A DNA stretch of 64,000 nt from Cricetomys ansorgei (lineage: Eukaryota > Chordata > Mammalia > Rodentia > Nesomyidae): contig JAMJFZ010003624.1 in NCBI GenBank assembly GCA_026225945.1, forward strand, positions 7,983,001-8,047,000. Reading direction: 5' to 3'. The number at the start of each line of letters is the position of its first letter. Position 1 is the stretch's first letter. A model generated the notes under the pieces. It ran no database searches. It was not told the origin of the DNA and worked only from the letters and a program-made list of their open reading frames with translations. Shown here one piece after another: positions 36,044 to 47,429 of this stretch. The translations under genes were made by a program, and so were the position numbers.

Positions 36044-36398
36044 CTCTAAATAATTCAGAGTGGTTCCACCTCAAGACCTTAATTTAATTATTTATGTAAA
36101 TATTCCTTTTCTAAAGAAGGTAATAATATTCCATGGTTTACCACAGAGGAGTTATTCACAAGTTCCAGAGACTAGGAAGTAGACTCTTCTGGAAGGACCA
36201 CTGTCAGTCCACTGTAGGAAGCATGCTCATAAAAGTCTTTAATTCACAAAACAGAAGGCAAGTAAAGGAAGGCACACACAGAAATGCCCCGTCCAGCATC
36301 TTTTCTACACACAACAACATAGAAATTGATTTTTCAGTGCTTTATATTTCACTTGAGGTGGTCCATGTTGTTCATCACAGAATTAGCTCTAAGAATCA

Positions 36399-36656
36399 CT
36401 AAAGGAGAGTTAGTTTGTCAGACAAATATAGTTGATTAATGTGACCAAAAAGAAAAAGTGCCCATACTTCTTCATGCCTAAATTTAGGGCTAAATAGGTG
36501 TGTCTTGAGAATCATAGACATTACACAATCATAATCCTTCCACTGAATATTCTTGATGTCTCTGCTGTTTATCTGCTCTAATGTAACAAACTGAAAGCCA
36601 CAGTCAGCAATATGACAAAAACATATCTGTAGACTACTGAATAGTCTCAAATGGAT
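36399..36656 (-). other. Possible alternative last exon (low confidence)
   Basis: Sense acceptor tttttttgttaaag at 36657, then 85 open codons ending in TAG at 36399-36401. A candidate polyadenylation motif ATTAAA lies about 160 bp further on (sense) near 36237-36242. It would enter at phase 0, matching the exit of 37380-37465. No domain is recognised and chance openness is not excluded. Confidence 0.25.
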
Positions 36657-36814
36657 CTTTAACAAAAAAATAGCTGAAATAATCCTACAGCTAAGTGAAT
36701 GTCCTTCAGCATAAACAAACAACCCTACCGTTTAACTAAACATTTAGGAATTCTTTGAAGTAGAGTAGATAACGAGATTTAATTATAAACTTTGACCTAA
36801 ACAGTTATACAAAC

Positions 36815-37021
36815 CTTGGCTGCATGTAACTTTCAAGGAATTTTTTTCTTTTTCTGAAATTCTTGTCTTTTCTATCTTTTGGGACATAAGGCAAGTGAAT
36901 TTTTGAATCCATGTTTTCCTTTCTCTCTTTACAATTTCTTAAAGTTCTTTCAGTTCTACTGGTATAATTATTAGCTAATTTCTTTTCGGAAACTATATTA
37001 TTAGTCTTGTAGTTCCCCTTA
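36815..37021 (-). other. Exon-like open stretch in the large intron, phase-incompatible
   Basis: Sense ...cttgtcatataactag acceptor and AG/gtttgt donor around 68 open codons rich in Lys and Arg. Entry after two bases and exit after two bases do not fit 37525-38980 or 30694-30831. It could be an unused or decayed exon, or chance in A-rich DNA. Confidence 0.2.
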
Positions 37022-37379
37022 CTAGTTATATGACAAGAAAATAAAAATTTTTTTCAGAGAAGCCTTTAATGTTTTCACAGAGCACGCTAAGCCTGCTTGT
37101 TGCAGTGCTGATGGAGACACTGCTATCTCCATTAGCTGCCATCAGTGGAACTACCAATTCTCTGCTATGAAATGGCATTAGGTATTTGTATACTAAATTA
37201 ATGTCATATTAAGAAGAGATATAAAAATTGGTGGATATACTGCTCATTAGCTTTTGCTAGTACCAGTTTAGCAACCATCTTTGATAATAACAGTTTGACT
37301 TTCAAAGTAAGCACTAAGGGATGTCTGGCTAGCTCAGATGATGGCGCATAATCCTCTTATGCAAAGAAAGCACCAATAC

Positions 37380-37465
37380 CTTCCTGAGCTTACTAGCTTC
37401 CCAAGTCATGGCCCACATGATGGCTTCATGCTTGTCAGCTGGGCCACAGAGTAAATAGAATTCAG
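37380..37465 (-). other. Possible alternative exon after the giant exon (low confidence)
   Basis: Sense acceptor ttctgtagaaatttacag, two bases plus 28 open codons (includes GPADKHEAIMWAMTWEASKL), donor AAG/gtattg. It joins in frame to the giant exon but not to 30694-30831, so it would need a terminal partner. Confidence 0.3.
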
Positions 37466-37524
37466 CTGTAAATTTCTACAGAAGAAAATCTGTAAGAAAT
37501 GTACATATTGAGAAATATTAATAC

Positions 37525-38980
37525 CTGACTTATAAGCTGCTCCCTGCTGTTCTTGACTAAGTTGTGAGGAGCTGGTCAATTCTTTATTCACACTGTCAGT
37601 GGAATGAAAATCTGTATTATGCATGGGCTCATTCCTTGGAAGGCCTTGTCTCCATTTTTCAACTTCAGTTATTTCTATTTCTGGAGAATGAACAACTGTG
37701 GGTAAAGGGCTATTTGAAGAACTTGGGTTTTGGACTTTCGTGGTATAATTCCTCTTGGTGTCATGCTTCTTTTCCGCATTATGTGTATCAGCTTGATTTA
37801 CTAAAAGAGTTGGTTTTGTGTGGGCATTATCCTGGAATGCTTTTAATAGCTCCACATGAACAGTCACCTGTGAGACTTTCTCTGTTGAAGGCAGTCTTGT
37901 ACAAGGCAGAGAACTTTGATCAATATTGTCATATGAATTATCAAAAGAAGTTCTATATATACACTGTTTATAATTTGGAACATATTCAGAAATGAATGTA
38001 TCATTTGAATCACAAGAATTAACAGTTTCCTGTTGTGGATGTGTAGTTGGACTACCTGCTTTTAGCTCATTTTCCTGTGGAAAAAAATCATTTTCAGAAG
38101 ATAAAATCTGTTGAGAATCCATTTCTTCTCCATCTGCTGTGCGCTCTTCATTATGACAGTGGTCCAAGCCCTCCTTCTGAGATGCTACAGATTGCGCAGA
38201 GGTGTGGCAATCACTATCATTGTCACCCAAACGTCTCTTTACAAAGGAGAAGAAAGATTCTTCCCATTTATTATGGCTCCTGTCTTTTTCATCTGAGCTA
38301 TTGTTTTCAGGGGACTTGCATGGACTACTGCTTTGCTCATGAGGTAATTTTATTTCTTTATATAATGAAGGTTCAGAGAAAGAAGCATCTTTAGTTTGAT
38401 CCACAGACTCTAATTCCAAGAACTGTATGTCTTGACTATCTGATAAATCCAGGATCTGGGTATTCAACTTTTTGGAAATCAAACAAACCTCATTGTCGTT
38501 TCCTAAATAATTTCTCAAGCTTGATAGAGCTGGGATAGGAAGGTCACATGGCTCTTCTGGAAGGTCATCAAGGGTTTGGACAGTATCCTGCTGCTGAGTA
38601 ACTAATGTATACATTCTCCTGAAAGGAGAAGTAACTATTCCCCGACTTAAATTGCAGTCTCTATCAACTAGTTGAGTCCGTTTATGTTCTATATTTCTCC
38701 ATCCTTTACTTTGAGACACATTGGTTCTGCTGTCTTCCACACTGTGGAGATTGTTCCTTCTGAGTCCTGTGGAATCTATCTGGTTAATAGTTGACTGTCT
38801 AGGCTTTGACTTGCCAAATTTCATGCTATTGGAATTTTTCTGGTAATGTTCATACACATATTCTTTATTTGTAAGAAAGTCGTTGCTTTGTTTATTGATT
38901 TCTACACATCCTGGTTCCTGTCTATTAGCATTTTCATCACAAATAAATTCAGTGTGATTATTAGAACTTAATTTTGGTTT
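37525..38980 (-). CDS. Ankrd31: Ankrd31 giant central exon (485 codons)
   Basis: A 1456-bp exon, phase 0 in and one base out. The acceptor is sense tttttgcttttcatag at 38981 and the donor gtatta ends at 37524. It is fully open across 485 codons. The product is Ser-, Asn-, Glu- and Gln-rich with no transmembrane or folded-domain signature, as expected of the long disordered linker between the two ankyrin blocks of ANKRD31. It contains many Ser/Thr-Pro and SQ sites, plausible kinase targets in meiosis (inference). It joins in frame to 30694-30831. It could also join in frame to an alternative exon at 37380-37465. Confidence 0.93.
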
Positions 38981-38984
38981 CTAT

Positions 38985-39640
38985 GAAAAGCAAAAACAAA
39001 AACATGGTTAGCTTTAATTTCAGATGCAGATCTTATAGACTCTGTGAGATACTCCAAAGGAAGCATTACAAAAGTATTTTCAAAACATTTTCCTCCTTCA
39101 ACTGTCATATAACAAAAACTAGAATTTAGGAAGTTCTTCCTTTGCTCTCTAGAAGAAATATAGGTAGGCAGTGAAAAAAAGGATTTAAAACTAAAAGATG
39201 GACTTCTAAAATGTTATCTCTGGAACCTTGATAGTATGATGCTAAGATTCAAACAAGAATACTGGTTCTTACTGGCCGTGACTCAAACACCAGATGAAGA
39301 GTACCACCCACAGTGTAAAGTTTGTTGGGCTGACAATGTAATTCTTGTATTACACTTAAATCAGAAAATTTTTGAAATCATTGATAAACCTCAGGCCCCA
39401 TAAGGAACAACAGAAAGGAAACGGCTTACAATATAGTACCTGGTGTGCTATACTTACTTAATTGCTTCTCAGACTAACAGGCTAGAACCTTGATATCTCA
39501 TGCAGTTACTCCAAAGTATCTTAAACCAAAAGTGAAGTCACTAGCCTATGCTTCACCAGTCTTCCTTCCTTCCTCTGGTAATTTATAAAATAACCAGCAG
39601 GTATAAACATACAAAGACACTTATTACTAAACACAGATAT
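38985..39640. other. Intron, nothing recognised
   Basis: A short intron between the giant exon and the 53-bp exon. No repeat identified. Confidence 0.5.
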
Positions 39641-39642
39641 AC

Positions 39643-39695
39643 CTTGTACTGGAATGTATCTTCTACACATGCTGGGTCAGTGCTCGTCTTTTGAG
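39643..39695 (-). CDS. Ankrd31: Ankrd31 53-bp micro-exon
   Basis: A two-base entry plus 17 codons. The acceptor is sense tttttgtatgcag and the donor gtatat ends at 39642. It encodes a short polar peptide (QKTSTDPACVEDTFQYK). The phase fits both the ankyrin cap exon before it and the 1456-bp exon after it. It is too short to be found by ORF length and was placed by splice signals and frame. No domain is recognised. Confidence 0.78.
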
Positions 39696-39779
39696 CTGCA
39701 TACAAAAAGAGAAAATAAAAGAAAACAGCTTCCAGTGGTTACACTCCAGATTTCTAAAACCTGCAAATAATTTTAAATG

Positions 39780-40500
39780 AAAAAAGAAAGAGAGAGAGAG
39801 AGAAAGAAAACAAACTCGAGTGGGAGCAGCAAGATGGGCCAGCAGGTTTGTAGCCAGGCCTGATGACTAATTCAATCCCTGGATCCCACAGGTAGCAGGA
39901 GAAACTAACTCCTCAGAGTTGTTTTCTGCCCTCCACATGTCCACATGGCATGTTCACACCTGTACTCACATGCATAAACACACACACATGCGCACACACA
40001 CTTTAAAAATTTAAAACTAGAAGGATATGTGAAATCATGTAAATGTTTTATATTAAAGGTGCATATAACATGACTATATAGTTTCCATATTTATTACAAG
40101 CTAAGTATTACTTTGAAGAGATAAAATTTCTATTGGAAAAGTACACAAATCTGACAAAATAACTTTATTAATAATATAGATGGATGCTGAACTTAGTACT
40201 TTTAAATTTACTCACAGAAATATCTGTACATGTTCTCTTCATTCAGTAGATTATGAAAACTGTTTTTATAAGGCAAAAAAAAACCTTTCATAATTAAATA
40301 GATTATCATGGGCTGGCAAGATGGCTCATTGCATAAAGGTACTTGCTGCCAAGCCTGGTAAGTGAACTTGTATCCTTAAGATTCACAAGTGGAAGGTGAA
40401 AACTAACTCCTATAAGCCTGGCCTCCTGACACACACTATGATGCGCACGCGTACACACACACACACACACACACACACAAATAATTAAATAATGTAATTA
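39780..40500 (+). repeat. Two B2-like SINEs, (GA)n and (CA)n
   Basis: 39780-39803 GA run. 39830-40010 SINE (agatgggccagcaggtttgt). 40310-40480 SINE (ggctggcaagatggctcatt) ending in CA repeats at 40455-40479. Confidence 0.7.
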
Positions 40501-40949
40501 ATGTAATAAAAATTTAAATAAATCATATATCTAGTTAAGAAAGCTCTAGCATAAATGCTGTATTCTCTTCAAAACAAACATGCATAAAAAAGATCAACAA
40601 CAGTATAAATGCATAAAGGAAACAAAAAGATAGTTATTTAAAACGGCCAAGGTTGATAATTAAAGGACTGCAATTTAGCATATCTCTCCTTGCCTTAAAA
40701 TATTGAATGAGAATTGTAATTATGCGTATATGCAGTTAACCACAAAAGGTAAGCCTTAGAAAGGTTTCTATTTACACACAGAATACTCAATGAATATCTA
40801 ATAGTAATAAATGAATATTTTAGATGGAATACTTAAAAATACAAATTTCCTTGAGTATAAGCAGGAAACAAAATATTTAAATAAGGATGTGATTAAATAC
40901 AAATAATTTATTTCTTAGAAATTATTTTTACCATTATGATCAAATTGTG

Positions 40950-40951
<2 letters not shown>

Positions 40952-41028
<77 letters not shown>
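40952..41028. repeat. (TA)n followed by (GA)n
   Basis: About 24 TA units pass directly into about 14 GA units. The compound microsatellite is likely variable in length. Confidence 0.97.
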
Positions 41029-41029
<1 letters not shown>

Positions 41030-41156
41030 TCACAATTCACCCATTCACCACATTCAAGTGAGGAAAATTGCCCAGAATGTCCTGTCAAAACCACACTCCT
41101 AAGTTTAATGTTGCTCCTCTTGTTTGTGAGCTGAGTAACCCTGAGCAAGTTTCCTT

Positions 41157-41342
41157 TCTTTCTCTCTCTCTCTCTCTCTTTCTTCCTTTTTTTGGGGGGG
41201 GGTGTTTAGAAACAGGGTTTCTATGTGTAACAGCCCAGATGTCCTGGAACTAGCTCTGCAGACCAGGCTGGCTGGTCTCAGACTCACTGCCTCTCCCTCC
41301 TGAGTGCTGGAATTAAAGGTGTGCACCACCACTCCTAGCTCA
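41157..41342 (-). repeat. B1 SINE, minus strand, with (CT)n
   Basis: A CT/T-rich tail (41157-41195) and a G-run are followed by agaaacagggtttctatgtg and cagaccaggctggctggtct. Confidence 0.88.
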
Positions 41343-41444
41343 AGTTTCTTTTATGTCGCTGCCTTCATAGAAGGGGGAGGGGGAGGCTAAGAAAATCAAG
41401 TGTTCACATACATCTCGAGTGAATTTTTGTTTCATGCACATGAT

Positions 41445-41620
41445 TAAAAAATTATTGAATGTCTACTATGTGCCAGACTAATACAGTATTCATAACTAGA
41501 TAAAGCAAAGATTCTTTCCTTCACGGAGCTTAGATTCTATATAAGGGCAACACAAACAGTAAGTAAACAGCCTCCTGTGCTAGCACATTAGGTGCTATGG
41601 GGAAAGGCTCGGCACAGCGA
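41445..41620 (+). repeat. Ancient MIR/L2-like mammalian repeat
   Basis: tgaatgtctactatgtgcca, then ttccttcacggagcttagat and ggtgctatggggaaagg keep the order of a widespread mammalian repeat. Confidence 0.5.
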
Positions 41621-41984
41621 TGTAAGCAGTGCTAGAATGTATACAGGGTTTCAAAAAGTATCTCTATAATGTTTGAAACTGTCTCCAAAATATGGAAACA
41701 AAACCTCTCCTTCAGTGTGGGTAAACTTCAGGATCCATTTCTAACAAGCAGAGAAGAGTGAGGCATATCACTTCTGAGAGGAGGTTGTAAAACTTCTCTG
41801 AGCCAAGGAATGTTATGATGGTCCCAAAAACCTAACAAAGCACTAAAGAGAGTATAAAATATGCCATGTGTTCAAATTATTTTAAAATGCTTTGTTGATA
41901 ATTAAAGATCAAATTATTTTGTAGTCCAATTTAACAATTATAGAAAATCAAGCTAAGGCAATAAGAGAAGCTTCTTAGAGAACA

Positions 41985-42372
41985 TGTATGTGTGTGCGAG
42001 TGTATGCATACATATATACATATATATATGTATATTCACACACATACATATATGACATATTTCCAGTCACATTCACTGAAGTGGCTAGAACTAATTATAA
42101 TTTCTAACATATCAAAGAATTGTTGAGAAGAAAGCAGCAATTTGTAAAAAGTTTTCTTCATATATATGTGTGAGTGTGTACGTGTGTGCGTGTGTGTGTG
42201 CGTGTGTGTGTGTGTGTGTGTGTATGTAATTTTTTGTTTGTCTACAAACAAAACAGGGTCTCTCTACATAGCTCTGTCTGTCCTGGAACTCACTATGTAG
42301 ACCATACACAGGCCTCAAACTCATAGAGATTTGTTGGGCTTAAAAGTATCGAATAACCACACCCAGCCTGTA
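41985..42372 (-). repeat. (TG/TA)n tracts and B1 SINE, minus strand
   Basis: TATATG/TGTG tracts at 41985-42050 and 42165-42226, then an antisense B1 (aacagggtctctctacatag, cctggaactcactatgtaga). Confidence 0.8.
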
Positions 42373-42639
42373 AAAGTTTTCTTAACTGTTATCAATGCTG
42401 CAGCTGGAGGAAAAGCAGGATCTTTTTTTTCTTTTTTCTTTCAGGGTCCTTTTCTTGTGTGTAACTGCAAACAAGGCAGGGAGTTTTATTAAAAAAAAAA
42501 AAAAACAGTGCAAAGACCTCATCGAATGCACTTTCTCAAAACTTGTAGGAGAAACTAATTCAGTTTCCATAATTGTGAACTCAGTTTCCATAACTGTATC
42601 AACATGGTAAACGACTACAGCAGAATGGATCAGTCTTAC

Positions 42640-42784
42640 CTGATATCTGACATTCTTTCTGTTTAGAAACATAGCTCCTAAGGAGATTCTCCATAAATGA
42701 GTCTTTGGCCTCATCCAAAGCACATGTTCCATGTTCACTTTTGAATAATGGATCAGCTCCATTCAGAAGAAGTAACTCTGCCAC
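42640..42784 (-). CDS. Ankrd31: Ankrd31 ankyrin block 1, end of third repeat and cap
   Basis: A 145-bp exon (48 codons plus one base). The acceptor is sense tcttttctag and the donor gtaaga ends at 42639. It begins with the second helix and loop of the repeat opened in the preceding exon (VAELLLLNGADPLFKSEHGT). A degenerate capping repeat follows (CALDEAKDSFMENLLRSY), then a polar tail with Cys. Size, phase and the -ALDEA- motif match the last exon of block 2 (20154-20292, -ALEEAEDENMKELLKSY-). The two blocks look like paralogous three-exon units. Confidence 0.93.
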
Positions 42785-42789
42785 CTAGA

Positions 42790-43370
42790 AAAGACTGTTC
42801 ACATAAGGAGCCCAGACAAAGGGTCTGTAAATGTGTGCTAGCAGATAACAAAATTTACCTGGGTTATCTATAAAATCTTTCCCGATATAATTAGGAATTG
42901 CCACAGAGTCAGAATTGGTTTAAATAGAAAACTCTTTCTCTTACAAGAGAACTAAAAAGAAACAAGAAAGAGGAAGAGAAGAAAAGGAGGGGAAGAAAGG
43001 ACATGCTGTGAAGAGAGTGCCACTCGTTCTTTGTCCCCCGAAGCCCACAACTTTGGTCTAATCGCCAGACAGACAGCAGATACATGGTTTCCTAGGGTTG
43101 GAAGATGGGGGTCAATAGAGAGTGCCAGCTAAAAGGTAAAGGTTTTCCTTTAGTATTAAAACACATTTAAAAATATACCATAAGTGATGGTTACTCTGTG
43201 AAAAGACCAAAACCAGTTAGTTATGGGTAAATTTTATACCATAATCAATTATATGTCAATGAATATGATTTTTAAATGAATCCTACTAGTTTTTCCTTCA
43301 TAGATAATTTCCCCAATATTCCACTTCAAAAAGTTTCAAACATTCAAAACACTGAAACAAGAATTCAATA
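42790..43370. other. Intron, nothing recognised
   Basis: Contains a purine-rich patch at 42950-43010. No coding or repeat signature otherwise. Confidence 0.45.
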
Positions 43371-43371
43371 A

Positions 43372-43545
43372 AATCCCAGCTTGGTGGTACACACCTTAAA
43401 TGCACTCAAGAGTCAGAGGCAGGTGATTTGTGAGTTCAAGGCCAGCCTGGTATACACAGTGAGTTTTAGGATAGTCAGGGCTTTGTAGACAGACTCAGGG
43501 ACCAAGTATACATCAACAAGTTTCAAAACAACAACAACCCCAACA
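43372..43545 (+). repeat. B1 SINE, plus strand
   Basis: cccagcttggtggtacacac, gttcaaggccagcctggtat and an AAC-rich tail. Confidence 0.9.
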
Positions 43546-43689
43546 CCTGCCTGAAAAGGACTTCATACTGTCAATCTGAAAACACCAACTACAGTCAAGG
43601 TTAACAAGATTCCCTAATTGGATTTATCATTCCCATACCAAGCCTATTCCAGACCAAGATCAAAAGAGGACCATTTATATGGACCAGAT

Positions 43690-44030
43690 CCACTCAGGCT
43701 AAGATTCTCTCATGAATAGGTGTCCTATTTGGTTATATAACCCCCTTTCTGCCTCTTATAATACTAGTCCCACATTTATTCTTAACTTGGAGTCTTATTT
43801 CGCTTTCCCAGGAACTTGGTTTGCCTGTATCACAAGTCTTATGGGCTGTATGACCTCAGAACATCTGTATAATAATCCACTTTTATGTATGGTTGCACAA
43901 GTGCTCCATCAAGTGTATGCTTATTCAGGACAAGAGGGGGACCACCTTTTACTCCCTTTTGCGCTGCCCCACCAGCAGTACAGAAGAGCTGCCTCTCTCC
44001 TTGTCCCAATAAAGTAAGTTGCCTTTTAAA
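43690..44030 (+). pseudogene. ERV env-like remnant (class I type), plus strand
   Basis: A 101-codon open stretch (43712-44017) has a 'GTWFAC' motif, paired cysteines, then a hydrophobic 'VAQVLHQVY' segment near a basic pair. This order is typical of the end of the surface subunit of gammaretrovirus-like envelopes. There is no start context, no intact transmembrane subunit and no flanking LTR seen, so it is a fossil. Recognition rests on motif pattern only. Confidence 0.45.
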
Positions 44031-44039
44031 GTTCATCAA

Positions 44040-45090
44040 ACAAAAATTGCCTCAGTTAAGCTAATGCGCCTCAGGACTCAGTATTTAACCCTTAGCCAAA
44101 AATCAAAGATATTAAAGTAACCAAATAAATGGGAGAATGAAATGACTAAGATAATGCTGTCCTGTTCTGATGCTATTTTGAGTGTTTAGACAGTTCTCAG
44201 ATCTCAACTCCTTCCCCCAATGGCCATGTCTGCCTTGGCAACACATTTGAGCTTTCCATGGCTTGACCGGGTCCAATGTATTTATTAACCAAAATAATTG
44301 CCAAGTTTTATCTAAAACTACCATGCTCTGCCAGGAATGAATGTTTCAAGATTACTCTGATCCTCATCTAACTCTGATGTACAGTATTTGTGGGTTTTGC
44401 CTTTTAAACCTCTGTCTCCCTGAGCCTGGGCACCAAGAGACTTTTCAGAAGCACAAAACCACTCTTGGTCTGGCCATCAGTAAAAAGAACTTAAAACTTT
44501 TAATTGGCTTAGTCAGCATGGTTCTCAATAATTATCTCAGTAGATCATTACAGTCTATACAATAAAGTAGCACAAAATTTACAGCTCTGGGAGTCTAAGA
44601 CTTTGCAATCTAATTGGGAAACGGGTAGCATGTGTAGAGGAAAAACAGATTCTTCAAAAGTTATTAAGAATTGGCAATATGATGAGTCTTTTTTAGAATA
44701 CTTTACAATGGGGATTTAATGTTAGAGACAAAAACAAAGCAAAAGTAGATAAAACTAAGTTTGTACATAAACCAATCACAGGAAGAAGCCAAAGAATTTC
44801 TATCTGGATCTTCACATCCAGATTGTTCAGCAAAGAAAACACAGAACACAGGCTTTCTTCCAGGAAAGGTACTTTTCTATGGAAGGACTAGTAGCACTAT
44901 AGTGTTCAGTTGTTGAGATTTTGTATCCAGTAATGAGATGCACAGCATGAGAAGATGGAGAAGAGAGATGACTGGGCGAGGCGGGAAATCAGAGCCTTGT
45001 GGAATCTGGGTTGCAGCAAGGGCTGAATATACATTTTGGCAAGATTTGTTACATATAAGAGATAGTCTGCCATACCAAATAGCCATATGT
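44040..45090. other. Intron, unassigned (possible further ERV remnant)
   Basis: No clear repeat named. It may continue the env-like remnant, but frames are broken. Confidence 0.35.
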
Positions 45091-45094
45091 AGCA

Positions 45095-45172
45095 ACTCCC
45101 CCTGGGGCCTGAACCCGGGGCCTTACAAAAGCTAACAAGTGTTCTACCACTGAGCTATACTTCTGCTCCAGA
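45095..45172 (-). repeat. ID-type SINE, minus strand
   Basis: ggggcctgaacccggggcct and ctaccactgagctatacttc: tRNA-derived ID head in antisense. Not a tRNA gene, since it lacks a foldable body. Confidence 0.75.
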
Positions 45173-45254
45173 TAGGATCTTTGAAGGGTGGCAAATAAGC
45201 AAACTTTCCCTGAGTGCTCCCACTACTACTTTAAACCTACATGTGGATTGTCTA

Positions 45255-45960
45255 TCTTATAACTACTGCTACCAAAAAAAATTCACCTCAAAATTTAGTG
45301 GCTAGAATAACAATAAGAATGCACACTCTTGCAGTTTCTGAATCAGGGTCTGAGAGCGGCCTAGACAAATCATTCTGTCCGACAGTCTATCACAGGCTGT
45401 AGTTAGGCTGCTGGCTGGGAACACAGTTACTTAAAATCTTGACTGAAGCTGGAAGATATTTTTCTAAAATGGCTGAGTAACTTCCCATAGGCAGGAGCAA
45501 TATCACTGCCATGTGGGCTGCTCCAAAGATCTGCTTGAGTGTCTATATGATACAACAGTTAGCCTTCCCTAGTCATCAAGTCAAGAGAAAGAATCAAAAG
45601 AAAGCTCCAGTATTTTTAACATAATGTTAGAAAGTATATACTGCCATTCCCTCCATGTCTTATTTGCTAGAAGCAAGTCACTAAAATGCCACCTTTCGCT
45701 CCTTGTGAGGGGAATTGGGCTCCATCGTTTAAGAGAGGAATGTTAAAGAAATTGTGGACTGATCTTAAAACTTTGCTATGGATTTTCAGCTTCTGTCATT
45801 CTATTTTTGAACATTTACTGAAGCTTTACTTACAATGGCCAAACCCATAATCCAGGTGACCTTGGAGTGGAATATCATTCGGAAAAAAAGAGATATCAAC
45901 TACTTAATAATATGGACGAGTGTTAAAAGCATTGTGCTAAGTTTTAAAAGGGGGAACACA
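45255..45960 (+). repeat. Ancient mammalian repeat and L1 ORF2 scrap
   Basis: 45255-45610 (aaaatttagtggctagaata) resembles an old dispersed repeat. 45805-45960 (ttacaatggccaaacccata) is a short L1 ORF2 end. Confidence 0.45.
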
Positions 45961-46319
45961 AAAGGAAATCTGCAAAGGTAGAAACAGTTGTGAGGAGCTG
46001 TGTTGGGAGAAAGGAGATTGACTGGTGGCAATCTTTGAAAAAAGGGTGTAGAGCAGGGCTTGCCATATTGCCAGTCTTCTGACCATTAATCCATGTCTCA
46101 TGTGGAATTCTCTTTATCCAGCTTTCTACAAATGGTGTCCCCACCCACCATTATCAAATACATTATCAAACTAAGCAAAATCATCTAAATTCTATTTGGC
46201 TTTTGTTCTAAAGATATAGAAAATATCTCAGCAGGGGTAGTTGATTAAACCCTTCCCATCTTAGGAGTTTTCACCCAGAAATAACGTCTCATACCTGAAA
46301 TAAACAGCTAAGCATCTCT

Positions 46320-46505
46320 AGAGGGTGGGGTTAGCTCAGCGGTACAGTGCTTTACTAGCATGGGCAAGGCCCTGCATTGGATGCACAGCACTACAAACAA
46401 AAAGGAGAATAAGGCAAAGAAGGAAAGGGCAGGATGGAGGAGGAGGAGGAGCGGGAGGAAGAGGAGGGGGCAAAAAGGAGGAGCAGGAGAGGAGGAAGAG
46501 ACATC
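46320..46505 (+). repeat. ID SINE followed by purine-rich tract
   Basis: ggggttagctcagcggtaca ... gcaaggccctgcattgga is an ID element with an A-rich tail, then GGA repeats at 46434-46500. Confidence 0.85.
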
Positions 46506-46887
46506 TTCGGCAAAGCCTGTAATATAGTGCCTGTAGTTTTTGAGCTAAACCATGGGTACTAGATTGATAATCTTGCTTAATATTTTCATTTACTCTTACT
46601 TTTAGCCAACTATAATGGAATTATGGTATTTGATTTTATAGCCATGTTGGTGACTCACTAACTCTGAGAGATCCACCTGCCCTGTGATGATTCTAATGCT
46701 TCATTAGAGTCCATGAGGCTATCAGCTTCCTACTGGACTAAACATCACAGAGTAACCCTTTATAGACGGAAACATTCTTTGAAAACATACAGATAATTGT
46801 ATGAAAAGAGCTTTAAAGGAGTACATATTGAAAAATATTATGTACCAAAAATGTCCTGTATGGTTATATAAAAATAGTATATTAAAA

Positions 46888-47012
46888 TGGCATATTTCTG
46901 TAATCTCAGCTACTCAAGAGGTCGAGGTACGAGGATCCCTGGAGTCCAGGAGCTCAAGGCCAACCTGGACAATAATATCAAGACTGCATTTCAAATGAAC
47001 AAATAAAAAATG
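46888..47012 (+). repeat. B1-like monomer, plus strand
   Basis: gtaatctcagctactcaaga, ggagctcaaggccaacctgg and an A-rich tail. Confidence 0.7.
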
Positions 47013-47207
47013 CCATCAAAAAAGTGAAAAGGCTATCCCATCATACTGGACATAACAGTAAATATCACAAGGTAAATTTTACTATCAATTCTGAGTATTC
47101 ATTAGTAAATGAACTGAAACTGAAAGTTTTTTTCCTGCTGTGTGGTAGGAGAGATAGCAAGTGTTAACAAGTACTATGTCTGCCTATAAACAAAGGCAGT
47201 AAAGTAC

Positions 47208-47350
47208 CTTATAATGTCCATTTACCACAGCATCATGCAGCGGAGTAATCTGGTACTTTCCTTTGACATTCACGTCTGCTCCACCCTTTAATAGTTCACT
47301 TACTGTCTGATAATATCCTCCTACACAAGCTTCATGAAGTGCCGTCCAAC
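47208..47350 (-). CDS. Ankrd31: Ankrd31 ankyrin block 1, second repeat and start of third
   Basis: A 143-bp exon (two bases plus 47 codons). The acceptor is sense tgtataatag and the donor gtacttt ends at 47207. It carries a near-consensus ankyrin repeat: WTALHEACVGGYYQTVSELL, then KGGADVNVKG, followed by the first helix of the third repeat, TPLHDAVVNGHYK. The TxLHxA and LLxxGADVN signatures are intact. It ends on a whole codon and joins the exon at 42640-42784, which completes the third repeat. The same exon layout recurs in block 2 (29742-29884), which suggests an internal duplication. Confidence 0.95.
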
Positions 47351-47429
47351 CTATTATACAAAAAGATAATTTTTTATTTGACATCTTAATGTTTCATGCT
47401 TACTCTTTATAAAAAAGCAAAACAATCCC

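Noticed and set aside
45095..45172. tRNA-like sequence
   Set aside because: Matches an ID SINE. No cloverleaf with anticodon arm can be supported.
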